DNA of 18,095 nucleotides from Acetobacteraceae bacterium (GCA_947379865.1 CANCOY010000075.1:1-18095), one strand, 5' to 3'; counted from the stretch's first letter, positions 1 to 7,826 are shown. The notes: generated from the sequence alone by a model not told the origin. Program-made: numbers and translations.

Positions 1-776
1 CCACCGGAATTGCCGCCGAGCACGGCCGCCGAATGGAGGATCTGCTGCAGGCCCTTGCTGGACTTCTGAATGGCGGAAACCATGCCATCGGTCAGGTTGA
101 GGTCGGGTGCTGCCTGCAGGTCGCCCTTGATCAGTCGCTGGTAGGCAAGGTCGTTTTCAATGGCAAGGCCGGGATAGCCGGCCGCCACCACCTTCAACAG
201 CTTTGGCACCGAGCGGCTGAGGGGGAGGGGGGTTCCCTTTGCGTCGGGCTGCATCTTGATCAGGGCAAAGTCGGGTGAGCCGAACTGGGTGCCCGGAGAT
301 ACCTTGATCACCCGGCCGGGATGCAACTGGCCCAGGGTTTTGCTGGTGACATAGACCTCGCCCACATCGCCCTCACCAACCACATGATGGTTGGTCATGA
401 TCAGGTCCGGGGTGACATAGAACCCGCTGCCACTGCCGGCATCGCTGAGGATGAGCACCGTTGCCCGCTCGATCTTCCTCAGAAGGTCGGCATTGGTCAG
501 CGCCTTATGGCCGCTTGCAGCAGGGGCCACGGCAGGTTCCGCCGCCGCCGCCGAGGGGGGATTGGGCAGGGCAGGCAATTTGCCGTCAGCGCTGCACCCG
601 GCCTGCTGGAGCAGGTTGGTCCGGGTCGCTATTTCCGCCGTCAGGGTCTGCACCTCACCCTCGGCGCCCTGTTGCAGGCGACCCATGAAGGCGAGGCCGC
701 CCAGCACCAGGGCGCCAAGCCACAGGGCCGCAACCATGGGCCAGAAAAAACCGGGAACCTTGCGGGCTGATGACAC
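1..776 (-). CDS. Membrane-anchored trypsin-like serine protease (C-terminus beyond window)
   Basis: The visible 258 residues form an S1/HtrA-like protease. One N-terminal membrane segment lies at about residues 11-31, followed by a short coiled-coil-like stretch (about 35-60) and an Ala/Pro-rich linker (about 66-90). The protease domain then begins. The triad is visible: His131 in the TNHHVV motif, Asp169 in SPDFALIK, and Ser257 in GGNSGG at the window edge. The domain should face the periplasm. The start chosen is GTG at 776, 26 nt after the preceding lipoprotein stop, because it keeps the basic residues before the membrane segment; ATG at 737 is an alternative with no ribosome site. The part after the active-site serine is cut off, so a PDZ or other C-terminal domain cannot be judged. 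Being last in the visible operon, it could cleave a partner or a signal protein of the system (inference). Confidence 0.85.
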   Translation of the reverse strand, partial: MSSARKVPGFFWPMVAALWLGALVLGGLAFMGRLQQGAEGEVQTLTAEIATRTNLLQQAGCSADGKLPALPNPPSAAAAEPAVAPAASGHKALTNADLLRKIERATVLILSDAGSGSGFYVTPDLIMTNHHVVGEGDVGEVYVTSKTLGQLHPGRVIKVSPGTQFGSPDFALIKMQPDAKGTPLPLSRSVPKLLKVVAAGYPGLAIENDLAYQRLIKGDLQAAPDLNLTDGMVSAIQKSSKGLQQILHSAAVLGGNSG

Positions 777-802
777 GGGGCTGCCTGTTGAGGTGACTGG
801 AA

Positions 803-1288
803 TCAGAGGGCGCCCTGGAGGGCATCCACCTGCTGTTGCAGATTATCCTGTTCAGTCCTCAGGTTATCCAGTTCGATCTGACGTCCGCCGACCTCCCCCG
901 CTGTCTTGGGGGCGGGGGCGCGGTTCATGGCATCCATATCGCGCTTCAGATCTGCCTGGCGCTTGCTGAGCTTGGCAAGCTCGGCGCGCTGGGCGGCTGT
1001 GGCGGATTTGGCCTTTTTCAGGCGCGCCTGGACCTGCGCCAACTGGGCCTCGGTCTGGCCCACATCCCGGCTCAGACTTTGCTGGGCCGCATTGGCCTCG
1101 GCCTGCTGCGTGCGCAGGTCGGCGTTTGCGTCAAGGGCTGCGTCGCGGCGCACCTCTGCTGCCCGAATGGCGGCCGGCGCATTGGCCACCTCGCGCTTTG
1201 CATCGATATAAGAGGCGCAGCCGGCCAGCGCCAGCAGCGCCAGCAGGGCGGTGCCGCGCCTGAACTGGCGAAGGTTTGGGATCATCAT
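803..1288 (-). CDS. Small coiled-coil outer-membrane lipoprotein
   Basis: This is a 161-residue protein with a lipoprotein signal: basic start, hydrophobic stretch, and lipobox LAGC with the lipidated Cys at about position 24. The residue after Cys is Ala rather than Asp, so sorting to the outer membrane is expected. Nearly all of the mature protein (about residues 35-161) is charged, Ala/Gln/Lys-rich heptad-like sequence that would form a long coiled coil. Its ATG overlaps the stop of the lipoprotein gene before it by 4 nt (ATGA), so the two are probably translated together; a second ATG immediately follows and could be the true start. I do not recognise a named family. Its place next to the FGE-fold protein suggests a TagQ-like tethering or scaffold role, but this is inferred from context only. 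Confidence 0.85.
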   Translation of the reverse strand: MMIPNLRQFRRGTALLALLALAGCASYIDAKREVANAPAAIRAAEVRRDAALDANADLRTQQAEANAAQQSLSRDVGQTEAQLAQVQARLKKAKSATAAQRAELAKLSKRQADLKRDMDAMNRAPAPKTAGEVGGRQIELDNLRTEQDNLQQQVDALQGAL

Positions 1289-2031
1289 GACGTTCTGACC
1301 TGCAGGCTTTCGTTGAGCTTGTCGCGCTGCTGCTTCAGCCGGGCGATGTTCTTGGACAGGGTGATCATCTGCGCCTCGAACTCGTCAGAGGACTCGCCAG
1401 TCTTGGGCTGGGCCTCGGCGAACTGCTGCCGCTGCTTTTCGGTGTTGCTGATCATGGTGTCCAGCTGTTGGCGGCTGCGCATCACGCTGGCGCGCTCGGC
1501 CTCGGCCTGGGCGGCATTGATCTGGCCGCTCTTCAGATTCGCCTGGGCCTTGGCCAGGCGCTCCTGACCTTCCAGGCTCAGGGCCTTTGCGGCAGCAACG
1601 TTACGGGCGAGCTTGTTGTTTTCCGCCTCGACTTCATTGGTGATCGCATCAATGGCGCGAATATTCTGGCGGGAGGCTTCCTGCTCCTTGGCCGTGACAT
1701 AGCCATCAATGCCGCCTGCAACGCCGCCGGCAACGGCGCCAATGGCGGCGCATTGCAACGGGTCCTGACCCGCCGCCCAGCAACCAAGCGCGCCCAGGGC
1801 TGCACCCGCGACCGCACCTGTGGCGGCGCCGCCCAGCATGGTCTTGTTGAAGGTGGCGTTATCTTCGCAGATCACACGCTCGGCGTTCGAGATGCCTGGG
1901 TCTGAACAGTTTGGCGCCGGTTGGGACTTGGAGCCGTTTGCCATCCCCGGTCGGCCGCCCTGGCCATTTGCGCAGCCGGCGACGGCAAGGGCGACCGCCA
2001 GTGTCAGAACCACATGCCAATTGCGTCTCAT
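1285..2031 (-). CDS. Glycine-zipper, coiled-coil outer-membrane lipoprotein
   Basis: This 248-residue lipoprotein has lipobox AVAGC with Cys20 as the first mature residue and Ala at +2, consistent with outer-membrane sorting. After a short linker with a Cys pair (near residues 41 and 54), residues about 65-115 are rich in Gly and Ala in GxxxG-like spacing, a glycine-zipper type segment that may insert in or pack against a membrane. The rest (about 115-248) is a predicted coiled coil. ATG at 2031 is preferred over the GTG directly before it because an AGGA sits 7 nt upstream of the ATG. It lies 27 nt after the FGE-fold gene and overlaps the next lipoprotein by 4 nt. By position it is the best candidate for the TagQ-like outer-membrane anchor of the module; no sequence identity to TagQ is claimed. 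Confidence 0.85.
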   Translation of the reverse strand: MRRNWHVVLTLAVALAVAGCANGQGGRPGMANGSKSQPAPNCSDPGISNAERVICEDNATFNKTMLGGAATGAVAGAALGALGCWAAGQDPLQCAAIGAVAGGVAGGIDGYVTAKEQEASRQNIRAIDAITNEVEAENNKLARNVAAAKALSLEGQERLAKAQANLKSGQINAAQAEAERASVMRSRQQLDTMISNTEKQRQQFAEAQPKTGESSDEFEAQMITLSKNIARLKQQRDKLNESLQVRTS

Positions 2032-2058
2032 CACGGTTTCCTTGTGTCCTGTGGAGTA

Positions 2059-3660
2059 CTACGGACCGGCCTTGCAGGCGGTCGGATAGCGGGTTGCCGC
2101 GCCATTGCGGCAAAGGTCTTTGCGAAACTGCGTCTCAAGCCGATCCGAGGGCAGTTCGCCCGCCTTCTCAAGATCAGTCAGGTGATCGCGCACAATGCTG
2201 ATTGCGGCAAGCTGGTTGTTGGCGCCGCTCTGCTTGAGTTCCTGTTCCAGCACGCGCAACTGATCGGCGCGGATCTTGGGCGGATAATCATTGATCAGCA
2301 GGCGAAGGGTGTTGCGGTAATAGTCCATCCCGGCGCGCAACGCGGCGATGTCATTTGGCAGGCGCTCTTTGGATTGGGCATTGCCGAGGGCGGCAACTTC
2401 CTCGATCGCCAGCACCTTCTGGGTATCGAACCGCAGGTTGGCGGCCAGATAGGTGGCGAGATTAAGGGTGGCGCGTGCTGCGCGGTCGCGCTGTTCATTG
2501 CGGGTGGCGATACTGCCCGCCATGACATTGCGCAATTCCTGAAGCCGCTTCTGAAGTGCCGGGTCCGCCACTGCGCCGCTGAGATTGTCGAGTTCCTTCA
2601 GCGGATCATTCTGTGCCACTTCCGGCAGGGATGCGCCCTTTACGGCGGCAGCAACGTCGGCCGGCAGATCATGCCAGGCGGCCTGCACGGCCTTGACCCG
2701 GCCGGGGGTGGGCAGGACGGGTGCCGCGATCACCAGGCGAAAACCAACCGTTGGCTGACGACGCGGGCCCTCGGCATCATAGGGCGGGAATTCATCCCGG
2801 GCCGAGGTGCGCATGGCACTCTGGCTCGTGAGATAGTCGCCGCCCCGCACCACATAGCCGCCTGCCTGGCCATGGGGGCGTGTTACCCGGCTCAGCCGGA
2901 AGAGGTCAAACACAAGCTCGCCGGCATTGCCAAGGATGTCATGAATGCCAAGGGGATTTGGCTTAAGCAGCCCGACCCATTGCAATTCATTATTGGAAGA
3001 ATCCGGGCCACCATATTGGACATAGGCAGCCATGGGCTCAGCCATCGGAAAGAGCCGGGCGGAAAAATCGGCGTCCGACACCCTGGACCCACCGCGCGCG
3101 GCATAGTCCCACTCGTCTTCCGTTGGCAGACGGAGGAAGCCCGGCAGCCCCTCTTCCTCAGGCAGTTTGCCGGTTGCCTTGGCCCGCAGCCACTGGTTGT
3201 AGGCGTCAGCAAAGCCCATCACCTCGGTCCAGGTAACGTTCGTCTTTGGCTGCCGCGCATTGTCGTCCAGTTTGGGGCAGGTGCCTGAGAAGCTGGCGAA
3301 TTGCGGAACTGTGACCTCGTACTTGCCGATGTAATAGAGCCGCTGCCCGTTCGACTTCTTGTCGCTGAAGCCGCCGGCGATGTATTCCGCCCGCTGATTT
3401 TCCTTGAAGCCGACGTCCTCTTCCAGGGTGCCGACCATGATGCGCCGGTCGTCCAGAATGTCCTTGCCCGGCACGATCACCGGTCGGAAGGTCATGGCAC
3501 CGCCACAGGGCATGGGCAGGACAAGATCGCCCTCTGCCGCCTGTGGATTGAAGGCATCCGCTGGCCAGGGCGCGTCACCTGCAAGCGCTGTACCGCTCCA
3601 TGCCAGATGCAGCATGGTTGCGAGGGCGCCTGCCAGGATCGCTCGGGGGATGCACGCCAT
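2059..3660 (-). CDS. Secreted FGE-sulfatase-fold protein, TagR-like, non-catalytic
   Basis: The 533-residue product starts with a Sec signal peptide (cleavage likely after ALA at about 27). Residues about 50-312 carry the FGE-sulfatase (SUMF1, C-type-lectin-like) fold: YYIGKYEVTV, the LRLPTEDEWDYAARGG block at 176-191, GIHDILGNAGELV, and YVVRGGDYL followed by VGFRLV. True formylglycine-generating enzymes use two cysteines here; this protein has Thr/Ser/Ala and GFRL instead, so it is expected to be a binding domain rather than an oxidase. Residues about 320-533 are a helical extension with coiled-coil character. TagR of Pseudomonas is a periplasmic protein of this fold that activates PpkA, and TagS/TagT-type genes stand directly upstream here, so a TagR-like role is inferred. 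The gene has its own likely promoter. The ribosome site (GGA, about 7 nt before ATG) is weak. Confidence 0.87.
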   Translation of the reverse strand: MACIPRAILAGALATMLHLAWSGTALAGDAPWPADAFNPQAAEGDLVLPMPCGGAMTFRPVIVPGKDILDDRRIMVGTLEEDVGFKENQRAEYIAGGFSDKKSNGQRLYYIGKYEVTVPQFASFSGTCPKLDDNARQPKTNVTWTEVMGFADAYNQWLRAKATGKLPEEEGLPGFLRLPTEDEWDYAARGGSRVSDADFSARLFPMAEPMAAYVQYGGPDSSNNELQWVGLLKPNPLGIHDILGNAGELVFDLFRLSRVTRPHGQAGGYVVRGGDYLTSQSAMRTSARDEFPPYDAEGPRRQPTVGFRLVIAAPVLPTPGRVKAVQAAWHDLPADVAAAVKGASLPEVAQNDPLKELDNLSGAVADPALQKRLQELRNVMAGSIATRNEQRDRAARATLNLATYLAANLRFDTQKVLAIEEVAALGNAQSKERLPNDIAALRAGMDYYRNTLRLLINDYPPKIRADQLRVLEQELKQSGANNQLAAISIVRDHLTDLEKAGELPSDRLETQFRKDLCRNGAATRYPTACKAGP

Positions 3661-3736
3661 TGCTGTTCCGTTTCACCGCGTCGACATTTTGAGGCGGTTC
3701 CCGGCTTTATCTTCCGGGGGCGGCCTTAATACATAA

Positions 3737-3745
3737 ATTATAGCA
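3737..3745 (-). promoter_or_regulatory. Extended -10 promoter for the FGE-fold gene
   Basis: Read on the minus strand, the 137-nt gap between the permease and FGE-fold genes contains TGCTATAAT, a perfect TATAAT with the TG of an extended -10 element. No good -35 hexamer lies at 16-18 nt, which is tolerated by extended -10 promoters. Transcription would start near 3730, giving a leader of about 70 nt before the ATG at 3660. The AT-rich patch stands out from the GC-rich surroundings. Confidence 0.5.
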
Positions 3746-3793
3746 TGGGAACGAAGCCAAAGCATCTCGCAAGCGCCTGCGGAAACTGCCTTA

Positions 3794-5056
3794 TTAGCTG
3801 TCCCGGATGGCCGCAGCGGGATCGATCCGGAAGGCTGTGACAGCCGCCGCCGTTGCGGCCAGAACGGCAAGACACCAGGTAAGCCCTGCTGCAGCGCCCA
3901 ATTGTCCGGCGGTCAGGGCGCAGGCGTTTGTGACGCCCGGGAAAGTCGCATTGATCAGTATTGCGGCCGCGCCATAAAAGGTACCGGCAAGCAGGGTGCC
4001 AAGCACGGCCACCAGCGATGCCTGGACCAGCGGCAGGCCCACAAGCCAGCCAGGGCCATAGCCAACAAGGGTCAGCAGTGCCAGTTCGCGATGCTTGCGC
4101 TGCACGCTGCTCCACCGCGTGGCACCAAGCGAGACAACAAATCCCAGGGCCGCAAAGGCGCCGATGATCCTGAGGATGGTTGTCAGGCTGGCGTTCAGTG
4201 ATCGCAGGGGCGCGATCTGGTCCAACGCGCTGACAGGCTCAACCCCGCTTGCGCGAAGCCAGTCAACCACACCCTCCACGGCATCAATCGACTGCGCATA
4301 GAGACGAAAGCGCTCGAATGCGGCGCGATGGGCTGGCGGTGGGGTGCCCGTCCAGCCAAGATCAGGCACGGCAAAACCGTTGCGATAGTCGCGGACGTCC
4401 AGCAGCAGGGCGGGGTCCACCAGCACCAGCCGGCGTGGACGGTCAGCAGCTTCTGCGGGCAGGATGGCACTCACGCGGGCGGTGAGGAGGCGGCTCTCAT
4501 CTGTGCCATTGTTTGTCCGGGGCACAGTGAGGTCGAGTGTGTCACCGGCCCTTAGGCCAAGCGCGGTGGCGACGCCGGTTGAAACGATCACCGTGCCGCG
4601 ATCAACCAGGGTGGCAAGGGTGGGAGGCAGCGCGGCGGTCAGCGGATCGCCCTTGGCCGTTGGCGTCAGCAGCGCATTGATGGGCGCGCGGGCGCCATCT
4701 GATGGGTTGGCCAGTTCGACTGAGGCGGCCAGCGACAGCACATCGCCAATCACGAAACTGATATCGGGCCGGGCACCTGCCGCCTCCAGCCAGGCCTGAT
4801 CGAACCTGTTGGTTCCCGTAACCCGTGGCATAATCTCACGCATGGCGACGTTCTGGGCCAGATCATTGAGCATGCGCGCCAGCACGCCCTGCTGGAGACC
4901 TGCCAGGATCAGCAGCGGTGCCAGCACGGCGGCAATCGCAAAGACCTCGCATACCGCAAGCGCCCAGTCCCGCCTGAGATCATTGAGGGCCAGGCGCAGC
5001 AACTGGCCGCAGCGCGCGCCCAACGTGGCCCCGACCCCTGTCTGCTGCTTAACCAT
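3794..5056 (-). CDS. FtsX-like ABC transporter permease, TagS-like
   Basis: This 420-residue inner-membrane protein has FtsX/LolCE/MacB topology: a first membrane helix (about 33-55), a periplasmic domain of about 230 residues, then three C-terminal helices (about 291-313, 337-369 and 383-408). It ends in RIDPAAAIRDS, the typical FtsX-family tail. Such permeases pair with LolD-like ATPases and transmit force to periplasmic partners instead of moving small solutes. The start is ATG at 5056, which overlaps the ATPase stop by 8 nt (ATGGTTAA) and has a G-rich ribosome site just upstream. The open frame continues to 5170 without a stop, but that part overlaps the ATPase C-terminus and reads as low-complexity shadow. 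In Pseudomonas, TagS has this architecture and sits between TagR and TagT as here; assignment to that role is inferred. Confidence 0.88.
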   Translation of the reverse strand: MVKQQTGVGATLGARCGQLLRLALNDLRRDWALAVCEVFAIAAVLAPLLILAGLQQGVLARMLNDLAQNVAMREIMPRVTGTNRFDQAWLEAAGARPDISFVIGDVLSLAASVELANPSDGARAPINALLTPTAKGDPLTAALPPTLATLVDRGTVIVSTGVATALGLRAGDTLDLTVPRTNNGTDESRLLTARVSAILPAEAADRPRRLVLVDPALLLDVRDYRNGFAVPDLGWTGTPPPAHRAAFERFRLYAQSIDAVEGVVDWLRASGVEPVSALDQIAPLRSLNASLTTILRIIGAFAALGFVVSLGATRWSSVQRKHRELALLTLVGYGPGWLVGLPLVQASLVAVLGTLLAGTFYGAAAILINATFPGVTNACALTAGQLGAAAGLTWCLAVLAATAAAVTAFRIDPAAAIRDS

Positions 5057-5786
5057 GCAGCACCCCCCGCGCCGGCCCGCCTGGCGGATCAACCTCGCAG
5101 CGCAGGATGCGGCCCCCCACGCGGGTCGCCAGCGCCATATCGTGGGTAACCAACACCAAAGCTGCGCCAATACTGGCCGAGGCTGCGAGCAAGGCCTCCA
5201 TCACCTGCCCGGCGAGGCCGGGGTCGAGTGCCGCCGTTGGTTCGTCCGCCAGCAGTAGCCGTGGTTCATGGGCCAGCGCGCGTGCCACGGCGGCACGCTG
5301 GCGCTGACCAACGGAGAGTTGCGCCGGGAGCCGGTCCAGCAGATTGGCGAGGCCAACGGCGGCGGCAAGATTGGCAAGCGGGCCAGGGACAGCCAGCCCA
5401 AGCAGGCGGCGGGCCAGCAGAATGTTCTCCCGCACGCTCAGATAGGGCAGCAGCCCACCTGTTTGCAGCACATAGCCCACATAGCGGGCGCGCAGGCGGG
5501 TAAGGCTGTTACGGTCGCCCTTGGCCCAAAGTGCTGCCACATCCATGGGGCCATCGCCCGGATCAAGGATAAAGCGCCCAGCCGTGTCCGGGGCGGCAAG
5601 GAGGGCAACCAGATCGAGCAGCGTGCTCTTGCCACTGCCGCTTTGGCCCACAACAACCACATGTTCACCTGCCGCCACGGTTAGTTCTGGTACATGGAAC
5701 GCGAAGCCACCGTCAGCGGCGCGATGGATCCGCGTCACGTCGCGAAGTTCAAGCAGGGGCGCCTGATGCCCCCCCTCTGATCTCAC
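5049..5786 (-). CDS. LolD/MacB-like ABC transporter ATPase, TagT-like
   Basis: The 245-residue protein has every ABC ATPase motif in order: Walker A GQSGSGKST (47-55), Q-loop Gln108 in VLQTGG, signature LSVGQRQR (157-164, the C-loop variant SVGQ), Walker B LLLADEPTAALD (177-188) with Glu182, and switch His215 in VTHD. Size and motif style match the LolD/MacB/FtsE group that works with FtsX-like permeases, and the permease gene overlaps its 3' end. The start is GTG at 5786, inside the end of the VWA gene (GTGA junction), so translation is probably coupled to it. It is expected to bind the cytoplasmic face of the permease and power a conformational signal. In the Pseudomonas threonine-phosphorylation pathway TagT does this job; the parallel here rests on gene order and family. 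Confidence 0.92.
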   Translation of the reverse strand: MRSEGGHQAPLLELRDVTRIHRAADGGFAFHVPELTVAAGEHVVVVGQSGSGKSTLLDLVALLAAPDTAGRFILDPGDGPMDVAALWAKGDRNSLTRLRARYVGYVLQTGGLLPYLSVRENILLARRLLGLAVPGPLANLAAAVGLANLLDRLPAQLSVGQRQRAAVARALAHEPRLLLADEPTAALDPGLAGQVMEALLAASASIGAALVLVTHDMALATRVGGRILRCEVDPPGGPARGVLHG

Positions 5787-7780
5787 GGCAGGGCCTTGAT
5801 CGGGATGGGGTAGACGGCGTCATTGGCCGAACCGCCCTCGGCCAGCATGACCCAGAGCCCCACATCATCATGAAAGCGCTTGTACTGGGCCGACATGACA
5901 TCAAGATCGTCGATGAAGGCCTGCTGTTCCCCCGGCGACATGCCCTTCCAGGTATCCTGGTCGATGGCCATGATGCGGCTGGCATAGGGCAGGCCATCCA
6001 GATATTCGCCCAGGATCGCCTTGCTCAGCTCGGCATGGTCGGTGGTGCCGATCTTGGCGGGGTCGCGGGCGAGGGTTGCTGCCGCACTGCGCAATTGGGC
6101 AAAAAGGGCAGAGGGATCGATCTTGCTGTCACGATAGGCATTACTCAGGGCGTGCACCGTGGACTCCAGATCCGCCAGCTGGGTCTTGGTCAGCAGGACC
6201 CGGATGTCATAGGTCGCGATGGCCTGGTTGGCAAAATCGCGATCAGCCGTCCAGGCGTCGAACATGGCCGGTGCCGTGCTGCCACTTACCTTGCCCAGAT
6301 AGGCAAGGCGCATGGCATGGGCAATGGCATCAACATCTGCGGCGATTGACGTCGCGGCCTCGGCCCCAGCCTGCCTTTGCACGCTGCAGGTGGGCGTTGT
6401 GGGCGTGCCGGCGGAGGGGGCCGGGGGGGCGTCATGCACAGTCACCAGGTCGGTCAGCCGGTCGCCGAGCAGGTCTATGCGCTTGCCAAACTCCCCCACA
6501 TCCCCGGTGGGGACGGGGTAATAGAGGCTGGAACAGCCCGGGAACTGCGCCAGTTCCTCATACTGCGTCTTGCCTTTTTCGTGATCTTTCTCATTCCCGG
6601 CACTCAGCAGGTGCAAGGCGAACAGGGCGGTCCCGTGTTCCTGGGCAATCACGCTGAGGCGACTGGCGGTAAGCCCCGTGGCGCTCAAGCCAGACTCAGG
6701 GTCGCGCGAACTGGCGTCGGTGACCAGCACGATGAAGCGCGCCGAAAAGCCATCCCAGTTGACATCCTTCAGGGCCGCATCAATGCCGGCGTAACCATCT
6801 TCGGCAACGGCGCGGGTCGAGGCCTTTGAGGCACTCAACCCGGCAGCGGCCTTGTTGAAGGCTTCACGGCTGGCCACCTTGTTGGGGTCAACAAAGACGC
6901 GCGTCAGATACTCAACGCCCGGCGTGGTCTTGGGATCATCCCGGTACCCAACCATCCCGAAGCGGACCTTGTCTTCCAGCTTGGCGCCCTCGATCTTGCC
7001 ATAGATGCGGTTGATCGCCTCGCGTGTGCGGTTGATATAGGGCTGCATGGAGGCTGAGGCATCCACCACAAAGACAACGGCGGCGCGAAAGTCCTGGCCG
7101 CCGGCAGGTGGCGTGGGGGGCTTGGCTGCCGTGCTGACAGCCGCCACTTTCAGAACACGGACCTTTTTTTGTGATGCAAAGCGTGCTGAACCTGCCTCAA
7201 GGATGGGCAGCAGATAAAACTGCTCCCGCATGTCCACCGCATTTTCCGGCTCGACTGCGGCAAGCGGCCCACTGCCAGCGGCACCAGCACTGCCACGCAG
7301 GGTGCTTGCCTGCTCACCGGCATCCTTGGCGGCCACAATCTGGCGCAGGGCCTGTTCCTCGCTGAAGAAGAGTGCGCGTTCCCGGCTGGTGCGCGGGGCA
7401 AAGGCGGCGACGATAGAATGCTTCCATGTCACGGCTGTCTCTGTCGCGATCCAGCCTTCAGGCTTGCAATCAGAGCGCGCACCAACCTGCAAGGCCTTGC
7501 CATCGGGGCTGCGGCCATAGACGAACAACACGCTGAAGGCCGGTACCGCACGCTTGCCGGCCTGCCCGGGTGCCGTGGCAAGGCTGGCGCCGGGGCGTGT
7601 CAGCACCCGTTCCAACAGTTGCGTCTTGCCGGCCTGAAGCAGCGGGGCCGGGTTGCAGTTCATGGTGGCCCGCACGTCGTCTGCGCTGGCACCAGTGGGC
7701 GTGAGCAGCCCAACCGCGAGAAGGGCGAGAAATGATCCCAACGTCCGACGGGCGGGAGAGGAAACACCAGCCTTGTGCAT
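5783..7780 (-). CDS. Secreted VWA-domain protein resembling the PpkA periplasmic region
   Basis: The 665-residue product has a signal peptide ending near ASA at 31-33. Residues about 78-140 form a small Trp-containing domain of SH3-like appearance (GWIATETAVTWK). The VWA domain spans about 233-450, with the metal site DASAS at 240-244 and VTDASS at 353-358, so the metal-binding site looks intact. A helical C-terminal part (about 470-665) ends in VYPIPIKALP. From memory, the VWA segment (SLYYPV and ALHL blocks) and the tail resemble the periplasmic half of the type VI secretion kinase PpkA. No kinase domain or membrane helix is present. The start is ATG at 7780, set by an AGGAGG at 7786-7791 with 5 nt spacing and by the signal peptide; the open frame to 7933 overlaps the preceding gene and is rejected. 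It likely binds the FGE-fold protein or permease in the periplasm (inference). Confidence 0.88.
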   Translation of the reverse strand: MHKAGVSSPARRTLGSFLALLAVGLLTPTGASADDVRATMNCNPAPLLQAGKTQLLERVLTRPGASLATAPGQAGKRAVPAFSVLFVYGRSPDGKALQVGARSDCKPEGWIATETAVTWKHSIVAAFAPRTSRERALFFSEEQALRQIVAAKDAGEQASTLRGSAGAAGSGPLAAVEPENAVDMREQFYLLPILEAGSARFASQKKVRVLKVAAVSTAAKPPTPPAGGQDFRAAVVFVVDASASMQPYINRTREAINRIYGKIEGAKLEDKVRFGMVGYRDDPKTTPGVEYLTRVFVDPNKVASREAFNKAAAGLSASKASTRAVAEDGYAGIDAALKDVNWDGFSARFIVLVTDASSRDPESGLSATGLTASRLSVIAQEHGTALFALHLLSAGNEKDHEKGKTQYEELAQFPGCSSLYYPVPTGDVGEFGKRIDLLGDRLTDLVTVHDAPPAPSAGTPTTPTCSVQRQAGAEAATSIAADVDAIAHAMRLAYLGKVSGSTAPAMFDAWTADRDFANQAIATYDIRVLLTKTQLADLESTVHALSNAYRDSKIDPSALFAQLRSAAATLARDPAKIGTTDHAELSKAILGEYLDGLPYASRIMAIDQDTWKGMSPGEQQAFIDDLDVMSAQYKRFHDDVGLWVMLAEGGSANDAVYPIPIKALP

Positions 7781-7785
7781 GGAAG

Positions 7786-7791
7786 CCTCCT
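7786..7791 (-). promoter_or_regulatory. Strong ribosome binding site of the VWA gene
   Basis: AGGAGG on the minus strand, 5 nt before the ATG at 7780. It is the best ribosome site in the middle of the operon and decides the start against an open frame that begins 153 nt further upstream inside the preceding gene. Confidence 0.75.
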
Positions 7792-7826
7792 GTGGGGCGG
7801 GCGCCACCGGCACGCCACCCTTTAGT

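Noticed and set aside
1921..3288. Long plus-strand open frame of 455 codons
   Set aside because: It is antisense to the FGE-fold gene, whose protein has clear family motifs; the plus-strand translation is low in recognisable motifs and arises from GC-rich third positions.
2059..3660. Active formylglycine-generating enzyme for a sulfatase
   Set aside because: The cysteines of the active site are missing and there is no sulfatase gene nearby.
3690..3716. CCCGG/CCGGG inverted repeat in the FGE-fold leader as a terminator
   Set aside because: Only 5 bp of stem, a 9-nt loop and no following T run on the minus strand; at best a weak leader hairpin.
5057..5170. N-terminal extension of the FtsX-like permease by 38 residues
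   Set aside because: The extension is Trp/Arg/Cys-rich shadow sequence of the ATPase C-terminus; ATG at 5056 in an overlapping start-stop is the normal arrangement.
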